64,000 bases of DNA, from the NCBI GenBank assembly GCA_964016105.1, contig CAXHEX010000009.1, forward strand, positions 62,001 to 126,000, in the 5' to 3' direction. Below, in pieces: positions 7,679-15,476 of this stretch. The stretch's first letter is position 1, and each line of letters opens with the position of its first letter. The notes beneath the pieces are model-generated. The model searched no databases. It had not been told where the DNA came from and saw nothing but the letters and a program-made list of their open reading frames with translations. Source of the DNA: Ketobacter sp964016105 (GTDB lineage: Bacteria; Pseudomonadota; Gammaproteobacteria; Pseudomonadales; Ketobacteraceae). The position numbers and the translations under genes are program-made.

Positions 7679-9250
7679 TTAGCGAACCAAATCGTAGTTG
7701 TAGTCAGTGGTCTGCATGCCTCTGGTTTCATCATCCAAACGCTCAAGTACCGCATTAACCAGGGTAGTAAGCATTTGCATAGCACCTTCATAACCCAAAG
7801 TGGTTTGACGATGCAGATGGTGACGGTCAAAGATTGGGAAACCAATTCGAACAAGTGGTACTTCATGCTCGGTACCCTTATACAGAGTATCGCGCTGAAT
7901 AAACTTGCCGTAAGAGTTACCAATCATGAAGTCAGGCTTGTTGGTGAATACCAGTGAACGCATGTGCCACAAGTCTTTACCGATATGAACTTCACATAAG
8001 TGATCCATATTATGGTCTTTTAGGATAGCGTCCACTGCTTTTCTCCAACGCTTGTTAGCGTTGTTACACAGGATGTGAGTAGGCTCAGCACCCAGTTCAA
8101 GCAAGAATTTAACCATGCCCATAACAAAATCAGGATCACCCCACAAAGCGTACTTCTTGCCGTGCATCCAAGTGTGGGAGTCGGTCATCATATCAACCAA
8201 ACGGCCACGCTCTTTGGCAAGTACTTCAGGGATAGGCTTACCCGTTACCTGGGATACGGCCATTAAAAATTCATCAGTCCAATCTAGACCCATTGGAATG
8301 TTGATTTTAGTGGCTTCGTGCTTCCAAGTGTTCTGAACCAGCTTTTTAGTCTTAGGCAGCTGCCAGGGTTGGAGCAAGAAAGTATCCAAAGCATTAGGTG
8401 CGTCCTTGATTTCGTCCTGAGTGGTACCGCCGGAGTACATGCGGAATTCACCATCAGCTGGAGTATCAAGAACTTCCTCTGGATCAGACAACAAAGTGTA
8501 ATCAACACCCATGTCATCCATCATACGCTTAACAACACGGAAGTTACCAAGATAAGTTTCAAAGCCGGGCACCAGGTTGATCTTGCCATTGCTTCCAACT
8601 ACTTTGTCTTCCATATAGTTAAGAGTAAAGTAACGACCAATACCTTCGAACATGTTGTCCCAGCCAGTTACGTGACTTCCAACAAAGCTTGGGGTATGTG
8701 CATAAGGAGTTGGGTATTCTTGAGGAACGTGACCTTCTTTCTTGGAGTTGTTGATGAATGCGTTCAAGTCATCACCAATAACTTCAGCCATACAAGTGGT
8801 AGACACAGCAATCATGTCAGGCTTGTATATGGCCTTACAGTTTTCCAGACCGTCTTTCATATTTTGTTGACCACCGAAAACAGCGGCATCTTCTGTCATG
8901 GAATCAGACACACAGGAGATAGGCTCTTTAAAGTGGCGGTTAAAATAGGTACGGAAGTACGCTACACAACCTTGACTACCGTGAACATAGGGCATGGTTT
9001 TTTCAAAACCCAGTGCACATAATACGGCACCCAGAGGTTGACACGCCTTAGCTGGGTTAACAGTAAGGGCTTCACGCTTGAAGTTGATTTCTTTGTACTC
9101 TTCTGTGGTGGTCCACAAAAAAGTCTCGTCGATTTTTTCTTGGGAATGAGGCTCCTCGAAAGACTCACGCTTGTTTTTCAAGGAATCCTTGTAGTCCTGA
9201 TCGCGGAACAAGGGATAACTGGGTTTGATATCGTCTACTGACTGACTCAT
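7679..9250 (-). CDS. nifK: Nitrogenase molybdenum-iron protein beta chain
   Basis: This 523-residue subunit of dinitrogenase has exactly the length of Azotobacter vinelandii NifK. P-cluster ligands fall at the canonical numbers when counted from MSQSVDD: Cys70 (NPAKACQPLG), Cys95 (GSQGCVAYF), Cys153 (STTCMAEVIGDD), with Ser188 (THPSF-type context). The protein forms an alpha2beta2 tetramer with NifD that reduces N2. The start was placed at 9250 because AAAGGAG lies 6 nt upstream and the residue numbering fits; 11 further codons are open upstream but have no support. It is 104 bp downstream of nifD, with a stable hairpin in the gap, and is followed by an intrinsic terminator. Confidence 0.98.
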   Translation of the reverse strand: MSQSVDDIKPSYPLFRDQDYKDSLKNKRESFEEPHSQEKIDETFLWTTTEEYKEINFKREALTVNPAKACQPLGAVLCALGFEKTMPYVHGSQGCVAYFRTYFNRHFKEPISCVSDSMTEDAAVFGGQQNMKDGLENCKAIYKPDMIAVSTTCMAEVIGDDLNAFINNSKKEGHVPQEYPTPYAHTPSFVGSHVTGWDNMFEGIGRYFTLNYMEDKVVGSNGKINLVPGFETYLGNFRVVKRMMDDMGVDYTLLSDPEEVLDTPADGEFRMYSGGTTQDEIKDAPNALDTFLLQPWQLPKTKKLVQNTWKHEATKINIPMGLDWTDEFLMAVSQVTGKPIPEVLAKERGRLVDMMTDSHTWMHGKKYALWGDPDFVMGMVKFLLELGAEPTHILCNNANKRWRKAVDAILKDHNMDHLCEVHIGKDLWHMRSLVFTNKPDFMIGNSYGKFIQRDTLYKGTEHEVPLVRIGFPIFDRHHLHRQTTLGYEGAMQMLTTLVNAVLERLDDETRGMQTTDYNYDLVR

Positions 9251-9313
9251 GGTGCTCTCCTTTAGGCCACCAATCTGTGGCACTGTTTCAGGTTGAGTAA
9301 TAGCGTTTTGTAA

Positions 9314-9337
9314 GGCTGCGGGTTTAAGCCCGCAGCC
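9314..9337 (-). other. Stable hairpin in the nifD-nifK gap
   Basis: A perfect 9-bp stem, GGCTGCGGG and CCCGCAGCC, with a 6-nt loop lies about 18 nt after the nifD stop. No T-run follows on the minus strand, so it is not a standard terminator. Such hairpins usually protect the 3' end of the upstream message segment, which fits the need for matched NifD and NifK levels and excess NifH. Confidence 0.85.
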
Positions 9338-9354
9338 CTGTTTTAACCGAAGAT

Positions 9355-10833
9355 TTAGGCGCTAGCAGCAACCGCTTCTTCAGCTTCATCTTGTACCCAA
9401 GGTGCTTTCAGTTTATTCCAGCAAGGGTTATTCAACGTCATGTCCATATCGCGAGCGAAAATGGCGAAGCCATCAAAGCCGTGGTAAGGACCTGAATAAT
9501 CCCAGGAGTGCATCTGACGGAAAGGTACACCCATTTTCTGGAATATGTACTTTTCTTTGATGCCTGAACCGATCAGGTCGGGTTTGACTTTCTTAACGAA
9601 CTCTTCGAACTCGTAGCCAGTTACATCATCATAAAGTAAAGTGGCGTCGCCCATTTCCTTAAGGGTACGATCGTAGTCGTCGTTGTGACCGAATTCATAT
9701 CCAGTTCCAACCACTTCCATACCCAAATCTTCATAGGAGCCAATTACGTGACGAGGACGTAGACCACCAACGTAAAGCATCACTTTCTTGCCTTCCAATC
9801 GAGGACGATACTTCGCAATTACTGCATCCCACTCAGGCTTGTATTTGGCGATAACTTCTTCGCACTTGGCCTTGATGGAATCATCGAAGTGAGAAGCAAT
9901 CTTCCGTAGCGACTCAACTGTCTTAGTGGGGCCAAAGAAGTTGTACTCAATCCAGGGGATTCCGTACTTTTCTTCCATGTGACGAGAGATGTAGTTCATG
10001 GAGCGATAGCAGTGAACCAGATTCAATTTGACTTTAGGAGTCAATTCGATTTCTGCTAAAGATCCGTCACCAGACCACTGAGCAACTACTCGTAAACCCA
10101 TTTCTTCTAACAGAATACGTGAAGACCAAGCATCACCACCGATGTTGTAGTCACCAATGATGGCTACGTCGTAATCAGTTTGTTCAAAGCTGTCGTCGTC
10201 ATCTCGTGCATCCAGAGCCCAGTCGCGAACGGCGTCGTTAGCGATGTGGTGGCCCAAAGATTGAGAAACGCCTCGAAAACCTTCACAACGAACAGGTACA
10301 ACTGTTTTGTCATGTTCTTTGGTTTTCTTCTTGGCAACGGCTTCGATATCATCACCGATCAAACCGATAGGACACTCAGACTGGATAGTAACCCCTTTGT
10401 TTAATGGGAAAAGAGCTTCTATTTCATCTATGGTCTTATCTAACTTTTTGTCACCACCGAATACAATATCCTTCTCTTGGAAGTCAGTTGTAAAGTTCAT
10501 GGTAACAAAAGTGTTTACGCCGGTAGTACCGATGTAGTAGTTGCGACGTCCAGCACGTGAGTACTGACCACAACCTACAGGGCCATGAGAGATATGGATC
10601 ATATCTTTTATGGGACCCCAAACCACCCCTTTAGAACCCGCATATGCGCATCCACGGATAGTCATTACACCAGGTAAGGACTTCTTGTTAGAAGTGATAC
10701 ATTTTTTGGATTGCTCCAAAGATGTATCATTAGGGCTTAAGTGCTTAGCACGATCTTTCTTTGCTTTCTCGGGATATACTTCTAGTACTTCCGCGATAAG
10801 CGCGTCAGTTTCGTCTCGTGTCATGACAGTCAT
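9355..10833 (-). CDS. nifD: Nitrogenase molybdenum-iron protein alpha chain
   Basis: This is a 492-residue subunit, the same length as A. vinelandii NifD. All key residues sit at their canonical numbers: P-cluster ligands Cys62 (RGCAYAGSKG), Cys88 (PVGCGQYS) and Cys154 (QSECPIGL); FeMo-co ligands Cys275 (LVHCYRSMN) and His442 (QMHSWDYSGPYHG); and the substrate-site residues Gln191 and His195 (GVSQSLGHH). It holds the FeMo cofactor where N2 is reduced. AGGAG precedes the ATG by about 7 nt. The set of ligands marks it as a molybdenum enzyme and not a vanadium or iron-only type; there is no delta subunit gene nearby. A hairpin separates it from nifH upstream and another from nifK downstream. Confidence 0.98.
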   Translation of the reverse strand: MTVMTRDETDALIAEVLEVYPEKAKKDRAKHLSPNDTSLEQSKKCITSNKKSLPGVMTIRGCAYAGSKGVVWGPIKDMIHISHGPVGCGQYSRAGRRNYYIGTTGVNTFVTMNFTTDFQEKDIVFGGDKKLDKTIDEIEALFPLNKGVTIQSECPIGLIGDDIEAVAKKKTKEHDKTVVPVRCEGFRGVSQSLGHHIANDAVRDWALDARDDDDSFEQTDYDVAIIGDYNIGGDAWSSRILLEEMGLRVVAQWSGDGSLAEIELTPKVKLNLVHCYRSMNYISRHMEEKYGIPWIEYNFFGPTKTVESLRKIASHFDDSIKAKCEEVIAKYKPEWDAVIAKYRPRLEGKKVMLYVGGLRPRHVIGSYEDLGMEVVGTGYEFGHNDDYDRTLKEMGDATLLYDDVTGYEFEEFVKKVKPDLIGSGIKEKYIFQKMGVPFRQMHSWDYSGPYHGFDGFAIFARDMDMTLNNPCWNKLKAPWVQDEAEEAVAASA

Positions 10834-10868
10834 AGTCTGTCTCCTCTCTATATTTGGAGTTGCAGGTA

Positions 10869-10884
10869 GGGGCTAATCTGCCCC
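10869..10884 (-). other. Short hairpin in the nifH-nifD gap
   Basis: GGGGC and GCCCC pair around a 6-nt loop about 30 nt after the nifH stop codon. It has no T-run. The gap of 79 bp has no promoter that I can see. A processing or stability role for the nifH part of the message is likely, as known for other nifHDK operons, but this stem is only 5 bp. Confidence 0.55.
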
Positions 10885-10912
10885 ATACCCGGCCGAGCCA
10901 GAATCAGTGGAC

Positions 10913-11788
10913 TTAGGCTTCACTAGACGCAGTTTGTCCAATGATGCTTTCGTCTTCTTCTTCCATAATGCCGAAGTCCATCAGCAATTGTTCCAATTGA
11001 TCCATGGTCACTGGCTCAGGAATTACCAAGTTAGTGTTGGAAATGATTTTCTGAGCTAGAGCGCGATACTCGTCCGCTTGCTTAGCTTGAGGATCGTACT
11101 CGATAACAGTCATACGACGGATTTCAGCACGCTGTACAACGTTGTCACGAGGAATGAAGTGGATCATTTGAGTGCCGATAGCAGCAGCCAAAGCTTCAAT
11201 CAACTCGTCTTCTTTGTCAGTGTTACGGCTGTTACAGATCAAGCCAGCCAGACGAACACCGCCAGAGTTAGCATACTTAACGATACCTTTTGAAATGTTG
11301 TTGGCAGCATACATAGCCATCATTTCACCAGATACAACGATGTAGATTTCTTGAGCTTTGTTTTCGCGGATAGGCATAGCGAATCCACCACATACAACGT
11401 CACCCAGTACGTCGTAGAAAACGAAGTCAAGATCGTCTTCGTAAGCACCTTCTTCTTCAAGGAAGTTGATTGCAGTGATTACACCGCGACCTGCACAGCC
11501 AACACCTGGCTCAGGACCACCGGACTCAACACACTTGATGTCGCCGTAACCGGTTTTTAATACATCTTCCAATTCCAAATCTTCAACGGTGCCAGCTTCG
11601 GCAGCCATTTCCATGATGGTGTTTTGGGCTTTAGAGTGAAGGATCAAGCGAGTAGAATCCGCTTTAGGGTCGCAACCCACGATCATTACTCTTTTACCTG
11701 CTTCAGCAAGAGCGGCTACCAAGTTTTGAGTTGTGGTAGATTTGCCGATTCCGCCTTTTCCGTAAATTGCACATTGACGCATAGCCAT
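10913..11788 (-). CDS. nifH: Nitrogenase iron protein (dinitrogenase reductase)
   Basis: This 291-residue protein has the P-loop GKGGIGKST at residues 10-18, the [4Fe-4S] ligands Cys98 (GVGCAGRG) and Cys133 (GDVVCGGFAMP), and switch regions typical of NifH. Arg101 in CAGRGV is the position that DraT ADP-ribosylates in organisms with that control; no draT is in the window. It passes electrons to the MoFe protein with ATP hydrolysis. The chosen start MAMRQC has AGGAG 9 nt upstream; an ATG two codons later (MRQC) is also possible. The length and sequence are of the Azotobacter/Pseudomonas type. Its promoter region contains a sigma-54 element at 11868-11883 and a NifA site at 12088-12103. Confidence 0.98.
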   Translation of the reverse strand: MAMRQCAIYGKGGIGKSTTTQNLVAALAEAGKRVMIVGCDPKADSTRLILHSKAQNTIMEMAAEAGTVEDLELEDVLKTGYGDIKCVESGGPEPGVGCAGRGVITAINFLEEEGAYEDDLDFVFYDVLGDVVCGGFAMPIRENKAQEIYIVVSGEMMAMYAANNISKGIVKYANSGGVRLAGLICNSRNTDKEDELIEALAAAIGTQMIHFIPRDNVVQRAEIRRMTVIEYDPQAKQADEYRALAQKIISNTNLVIPEPVTMDQLEQLLMDFGIMEEEDESIIGQTASSEA

Positions 11789-11867
11789 GATGATTTTCTC
11801 CTAGTTGACTTGATTACAAGTTCTGACTTGTATTGCTTCACTGGAAGCTCATAAGCACTTGACCATG

Positions 11868-11883
11868 TGCGAACTCCGTACCA
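11868..11883 (-). promoter_or_regulatory. Sigma-54 promoter for nifH (-24/-12)
   Basis: On the minus strand the sequence TGGTACGGAGTTCGCA fits the sigma-54 consensus TGGCACG-N4-TTGCA. The invariant GG and GC are 12 nt apart as required, and only one base in each box differs. It would start transcription near 11857, leaving a leader of about 70 nt before the nifH ATG. It lies in the divergent nif control region together with a NifA site. Confidence 0.8.
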
Positions 11884-12087
11884 GGTTAAACCAGTTTATG
11901 TAAGTTACTGTTTTTTAAATACTATTTGGTTTGAAACCGGAATAACTACACGTTGGTAATCCAACAAAATAACAACCTAACCGTTGTAACACCGACACAA
12001 TGTAGGGGTTTTGTCGGTCCATTTGTTTTCAGCATCAGAGAATTTATTGCTGGGTTTTTTCTTCTTGTTTCATTAAAGAAAGGGGCC

Positions 12088-12103
12088 TGTAGGAAATACG
12101 ACA
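12088..12103. promoter_or_regulatory. NifA upstream activator site (TGT-N10-ACA)
   Basis: TGTAGGAAATACGACA is an exact match to the palindromic NifA site TGT-N10-ACA. It is the only exact match I found between nifH and the SIR2-like gene. It is centred roughly 140 bp upstream of the predicted SIR2-like start point and roughly 240 bp upstream of the nifH start point, so it could serve both directions. The second distance is long but workable with DNA bending. Confidence 0.75.
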
Positions 12104-12208
12104 AATTGTTTTGAAAGCGTGTTCTTAGAAGATGACATTTCCTCATAGGGCTACTAATACGTGCAAGATTCCACATAAAAAACAGAACCTTAGTTGAAGG
12201 TTGCTGTT

Positions 12209-12224
12209 TGGATTGGTTATTGCA
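12209..12224 (+). promoter_or_regulatory. Sigma-54 promoter for the SIR2-like/bfd/DUF2750 genes
   Basis: TGGATTGGTTATTGCA has the invariant GG and GC at the correct 12-nt spacing and a perfect TTGCA -12 box; the -24 box keeps TGG and the following G but differs in the middle. Transcription would begin near 12236 and the first ATG is at 12313. With the NifA site upstream this suggests the rightward genes are part of the nif regulon. Confidence 0.7.
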
Positions 12225-12312
12225 GTTGGCTGTAATGATTAGCATTTGAAAAGGGCAACATGGAACACCCCGTGTTTATTGCCCCTTCACTCAAACCATT
12301 GCGGAGCAGCCC

Positions 12313-13176
12313 ATGAACAGTCTTGATCAGCTATCGGAAATTATCGTAGGACTCAAAAACGGAAGTATCGTACCTTATATAGGACCACAAGTATTAAAAG
12401 GGGTGACGTCATTGGATGGAAGCCAACAAATACCTTACGATAGCGACAGCCTTATACTTGCCATGAACAACGGACAACCCATGGCACCACGATTAATGTA
12501 CGAGTTTCCCCGTGCCGCAATGAATCTGGAGTTGAAGAAAGGTCGCAGTTTTGTTGAACGCTTTCTCACAGAAACCTATGGTGGCACCCAATGGAAGCGA
12601 TCTGCGTTTCATGACTGGCTTGCCACCATAAAACCAAACTACGTGATCGATATCAATCGCGATACCCAATTGCAAGACAGTTACAAAGATACGCCCCATA
12701 CGTTAATCATAGGCACCGCAAGAATCAGTAAAACGGACTACCGCTTTAAAATATACCACTACGATGGCAGTACCTATTCGAAAGAAATCGAACAGGCAGC
12801 GGTGGATACCAGCCTGCCTATACTGTTCAAGCCTGCAGGTACCCCTATTCCCGAACCTAGCTATGTGGCCGCAGACGCTGACTACGTGGATTACATTACC
12901 GAACTCATGGGCGGCTTTGCTATTCCTGATTTCCTTAAGGAATACCGTAAAGAAAAACAGTACCTGTTTATTGGTGTCAGTATGACCCGTGATACAGAAA
13001 GAATGGTATTGAGTGACATTGTTTATGGAGCACCAAAAGAAACAGGATGGTCTCTAATGCCAAACCCAACCGATAAAGAGCGACGATTTTGTGGTAATAA
13101 GAATATTTCTATCATAGAAGCCGATTGGCAGGATCTACTGGAAGCCAGTAAAGAAAGCAACACCGAAGTGGCCTAA
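12313..13176 (+). CDS. nif-associated SIR2-like protein
   Basis: This 287-residue soluble protein opens with a segment reminiscent of SIR2-like nucleotide-binding domains (GLKNGSIVPYIGPQVLKG), then AFHDWLATIKPNYVIDINRD, a strand-loop pattern seen in SIR2_2-type proteins where the -TNYD- motif would lie, and a C-terminal YLFIGVSMTRDTERMVLSDI. Classic sirtuin catalytic GAGxS and zinc cysteines are not present, so deacetylase activity is doubtful; NAD binding or hydrolysis is conceivable. Proteins annotated as SIR2-like occur beside nif genes in Azotobacter-type clusters. GGAG lies 7 nt before the ATG. It is divergent from nifH with its own sigma-54 promoter and is followed by bfd and DUF2750 genes in the same direction. 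Confidence 0.7.
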   Translation: MNSLDQLSEIIVGLKNGSIVPYIGPQVLKGVTSLDGSQQIPYDSDSLILAMNNGQPMAPRLMYEFPRAAMNLELKKGRSFVERFLTETYGGTQWKRSAFHDWLATIKPNYVIDINRDTQLQDSYKDTPHTLIIGTARISKTDYRFKIYHYDGSTYSKEIEQAAVDTSLPILFKPAGTPIPEPSYVAADADYVDYITELMGGFAIPDFLKEYRKEKQYLFIGVSMTRDTERMVLSDIVYGAPKETGWSLMPNPTDKERRFCGNKNISIIEADWQDLLEASKESNTEVA

Positions 13177-13212
13177 AAAATACAAAACCCCACCGCTTGG
13201 GAGACCTGTTCA

Positions 13213-13410
13213 ATGTATATTTGTTTATGCAAGGGTATTAGTGATCGCCACATTAAGGAAGTAGTGAGTCAAGGGCACTGCGATTTTAAACAAGTTAGAT
13301 GCAAAACGGGCCTGGGTACCCAATGTGGGGTTTGTAGAAAATCGGTAAAGCAGTTTTTAAGTCAACTTGAAGTTGACTCAATGGAACACAAAAATTCCGC
13401 TGAAGTATAG
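13213..13410 (+). CDS. bfd: Bfd-type [2Fe-2S] ferredoxin
   Basis: This 65-residue protein has the bacterioferritin-associated ferredoxin pattern: YICLCKGISDRHIKEVVSQG, then GLGTQCGVCRKSVKQFL, with four cysteines spaced C-x-C and C-x-x-C. These bind a [2Fe-2S] cluster. Bfd reduces bacterioferritin to release stored iron; in nif settings it is thought to help iron supply for cluster assembly. It lies 36 bp after the SIR2-like gene and 11 bp before DUF2750, so the three probably form one transcript. No bacterioferritin gene is in the window. Confidence 0.9.
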   Translation: MYICLCKGISDRHIKEVVSQGHCDFKQVRCKTGLGTQCGVCRKSVKQFLSQLEVDSMEHKNSAEV

Positions 13411-13421
13411 GAGGTTTCTGA

Positions 13422-13829
13422 ATGCGTTATTCACCCTACGATTATGAATATTCGGCGCTGATTGAAATGTCCGATGGTGAACTTATGGAGTTCTTCTTAA
13501 CTCGTATTTTTGAAACAGAAGAGGTGTGGGGCCTGGATGACTCCGTGGAGTGGGCGTTACGAGAAGATGAAGAACAAGAAACACTTCCTGTGTGGCCCTA
13601 CAAAAACTTAGCCCAAGAAGCAGCCGTAGGGCCATGGACAAACTACAGCCCGATGGATTCGTCTCTGGAAGATTTTATCATGAATACGCTCCCCAGTATG
13701 ATAGAAGACGAGGTCATGATAGAAATCATTCCTCGTCAGGATCGCAAGGGTTGTATTGTATCTCCCCACCGCCTACTCAGTATTCTAGAAGGCATGATGG
13801 ACGCTGGAGAATACACTCTGGATGGCTAA
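13422..13829 (+). CDS. DUF2750 family protein
   Basis: This 135-residue acidic protein matches the DUF2750 pattern: EEVWGLDDSVEWALREDEEQ, then LPVWPYKNLAQEAAVGPWTN, then SSLEDFIMNTLPSMIEDEVM, and finally GCIVSPHRLLSILEG. The conserved tryptophans and LPVWP core fit the family, whose function is unknown. AGGAGG lies 6 nt before the ATG, a strong site. It ends 17 bp short of the convergent kinase gene. Its place in the NifA-controlled group is the only hint of a role. Confidence 0.8.
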   Translation: MRYSPYDYEYSALIEMSDGELMEFFLTRIFETEEVWGLDDSVEWALREDEEQETLPVWPYKNLAQEAAVGPWTNYSPMDSSLEDFIMNTLPSMIEDEVMIEIIPRQDRKGCIVSPHRLLSILEGMMDAGEYTLDG

Positions 13830-13845
13830 TAGTCTGTTCCCCCGT

Positions 13846-15387
13846 TTAGAATACCTGGCTCAAAGCAGGACCAACTAAATGGGGGATCAGGTGGCGATTA
13901 ACGTCAATGGTTGGCTTGTAGTGGGTAAACAATCCGCCAAGGGTGGAAAACACCCTGGCCAACATAATGAACTCTGCAGGTAGCTTGTCAACGGGATCTA
14001 AAGTTGCCTGATCCATCAAAGCTTTCGCATTGTTCAAAAAATCTTCCTGACTGGTCCAAACCACGTCACCTTGACTCATATTCTCGGCCACTTTTTTCAT
14101 TTGCCCCAGTAACGCGTCCGAAAATGCCAGCAGAGTATCCGGCCTGCCACTTCGAGTTTCAAAGCCCATCTTCAATATTTCTTTAGCCATGGTGTCGCGC
14201 TCGTCCAACATGGCGGCACCCAGAACTTTGCTGTAGCCCTCCCTAAAATCATCAGACAACTCCATGGTGCAACCAAAATCCAGCAGCACTAATTCCTCAT
14301 TCTCGGTAACAAGAAAATTTCCGGGATGAGGATCCGCTTGAAATACGCCAGCCTGCAGCACCTGGCGCAGATAAAGATCCAGTAAACGGGATAACAAGTC
14401 CGACATCCTGTCGAGTTCACCGGCGTCTCTATACTCGTCCAATGTTATTGAAAGTGGCTTTCCTTTAATAAAACAACTCACCATCACTTTTTCTGATGAC
14501 ATTTCTTTTACCACCTTGGGCACCACCAAACCCGGTACGTCCTTTAAAAACTCCCCGACTCTGGTCATCCAGTTGGCTTCTTGCCGATAATCCAACTCCT
14601 CATAGATAGTACGCTCTAACTCGGCAGTAATGGTATCCAGATCCGTGGTGGGCAACATAGACTCGATACTTTTCATAAACGTTTTCAGGAGTGACATATC
14701 CAGTTTAATAATGCGTTCTAATCCAGGACGTTGAATTTTTACCGCCACTTCTTTGCCGTCTTTTAGTCGCGCCCGGTGAACCTGGCCGATGCTTGCGGCT
14801 GCGATGGGATCAGGATCAAACTCTAAAAATAAATTATCAATCCCATCATTCAACTCGGACTCGATCACCGCTTTTACAGCTTCAAATGACTCGGGTGTGG
14901 CCTGATCCTGGAGCACGCGAAGCTCTTCAACCCATGCTTTAGGAAGTATATCTCCCCGTGCAGACAGCAATTGGCCCACTTTTAAAAACGCACCGCCCTG
15001 CTCCAGGGAAACATCACGGAATAATTTTGCGTTTTTACTATGAAGCTGATCCAACTTGGATTGGTATTTTGCACGAGATATAAATGCAGATCGAATTCCC
15101 CAGAACCGATAACTACTGGTAATTCGAGTCAACATACCGCCGGTGGTTTTCAAACGGCTAACCTGTTCTTTCCATAGCTCAACGTCCCTGGCCACTTGTT
15201 GGTATTCCGCTTTAACCAGGTCGGCTCCTTGCCCCACCGCTTTCATTGTGTCGAGGGCTTGTTCAGCCAGCTCCCTGCCCTGCCAAACCGTTTGCTCAAT
15301 GGCGCTAATGGAGGCGTTCATCAGCTTTAACCAGGTTTTCAAGCCTTCATTACGTTGCCCGTTACGGGGAGACGCGGTCGCTTCCAT
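13846..15387 (-). CDS. ABC1/UbiB-family atypical kinase
   Basis: This 513-residue protein shows the family's hallmarks: GGAFLKVGQLLSARGDILP (the KxGQ motif), the alanine-rich loop AAASIGQVHRARLKDG, the nucleotide-binding lysine in VAVKIQRPG, and the catalytic loops QADPHPGNF and LLDFGC. UbiB/Coq8 members support ubiquinone synthesis or lipid homeostasis, but there is no C-terminal pair of membrane helices as in UbiB, so it is better called an AarF-like ABC1 kinase. The start at 15387 has GAGG 8 nt upstream; another 14 codons are open before it. It converges with the DUF2750 gene. A second member lies at 21089-22375. Confidence 0.85.
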   Translation of the reverse strand: MEATASPRNGQRNEGLKTWLKLMNASISAIEQTVWQGRELAEQALDTMKAVGQGADLVKAEYQQVARDVELWKEQVSRLKTTGGMLTRITSSYRFWGIRSAFISRAKYQSKLDQLHSKNAKLFRDVSLEQGGAFLKVGQLLSARGDILPKAWVEELRVLQDQATPESFEAVKAVIESELNDGIDNLFLEFDPDPIAAASIGQVHRARLKDGKEVAVKIQRPGLERIIKLDMSLLKTFMKSIESMLPTTDLDTITAELERTIYEELDYRQEANWMTRVGEFLKDVPGLVVPKVVKEMSSEKVMVSCFIKGKPLSITLDEYRDAGELDRMSDLLSRLLDLYLRQVLQAGVFQADPHPGNFLVTENEELVLLDFGCTMELSDDFREGYSKVLGAAMLDERDTMAKEILKMGFETRSGRPDTLLAFSDALLGQMKKVAENMSQGDVVWTSQEDFLNNAKALMDQATLDPVDKLPAEFIMLARVFSTLGGLFTHYKPTIDVNRHLIPHLVGPALSQVF

Positions 15388-15441
15388 CTGTTGTTCCTCT
15401 TTTAGGTTATGTGTTTTTTTGTAGTACATATAAATACGTAA

Positions 15442-15469
15442 AAAAACCGGATCTGCTTATCCGGTTTTT
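15442..15469 (-). terminator. Intrinsic terminator after the RHH/zinc-ribbon gene
   Basis: AAAAACCGGAT and ATCCGGTTTTT form an 11-bp perfect stem with a 6-nt loop, with A and T runs on both ends. It starts 8 nt after the stop of the gene at 15477-15992, so it terminates that gene on the minus strand. The symmetrical A/T tails would let it work in either direction. Confidence 0.9.
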
Positions 15470-15476
15470 CCCTAGA

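Noticed and set aside
8318..9022. 234-codon open frame on the plus strand
   Set aside because: It lies antisense inside nifK, whose ligand residues and length are beyond doubt; no ribosome site or family resemblance.
11991..12018. Inverted repeat ACCGACA-N14-TGTCGGT considered as a NifA site
   Set aside because: It has ACA and TGT in the wrong order for TGT-N10-ACA and wrong spacing; it may bind another factor, but nothing supports a name.
11946..12245. 99-codon open frame on the minus strand between nifH and the SIR2-like gene
   Set aside because: It overlaps the sigma-54 and NifA sites, has no ribosome site and no recognisable product.
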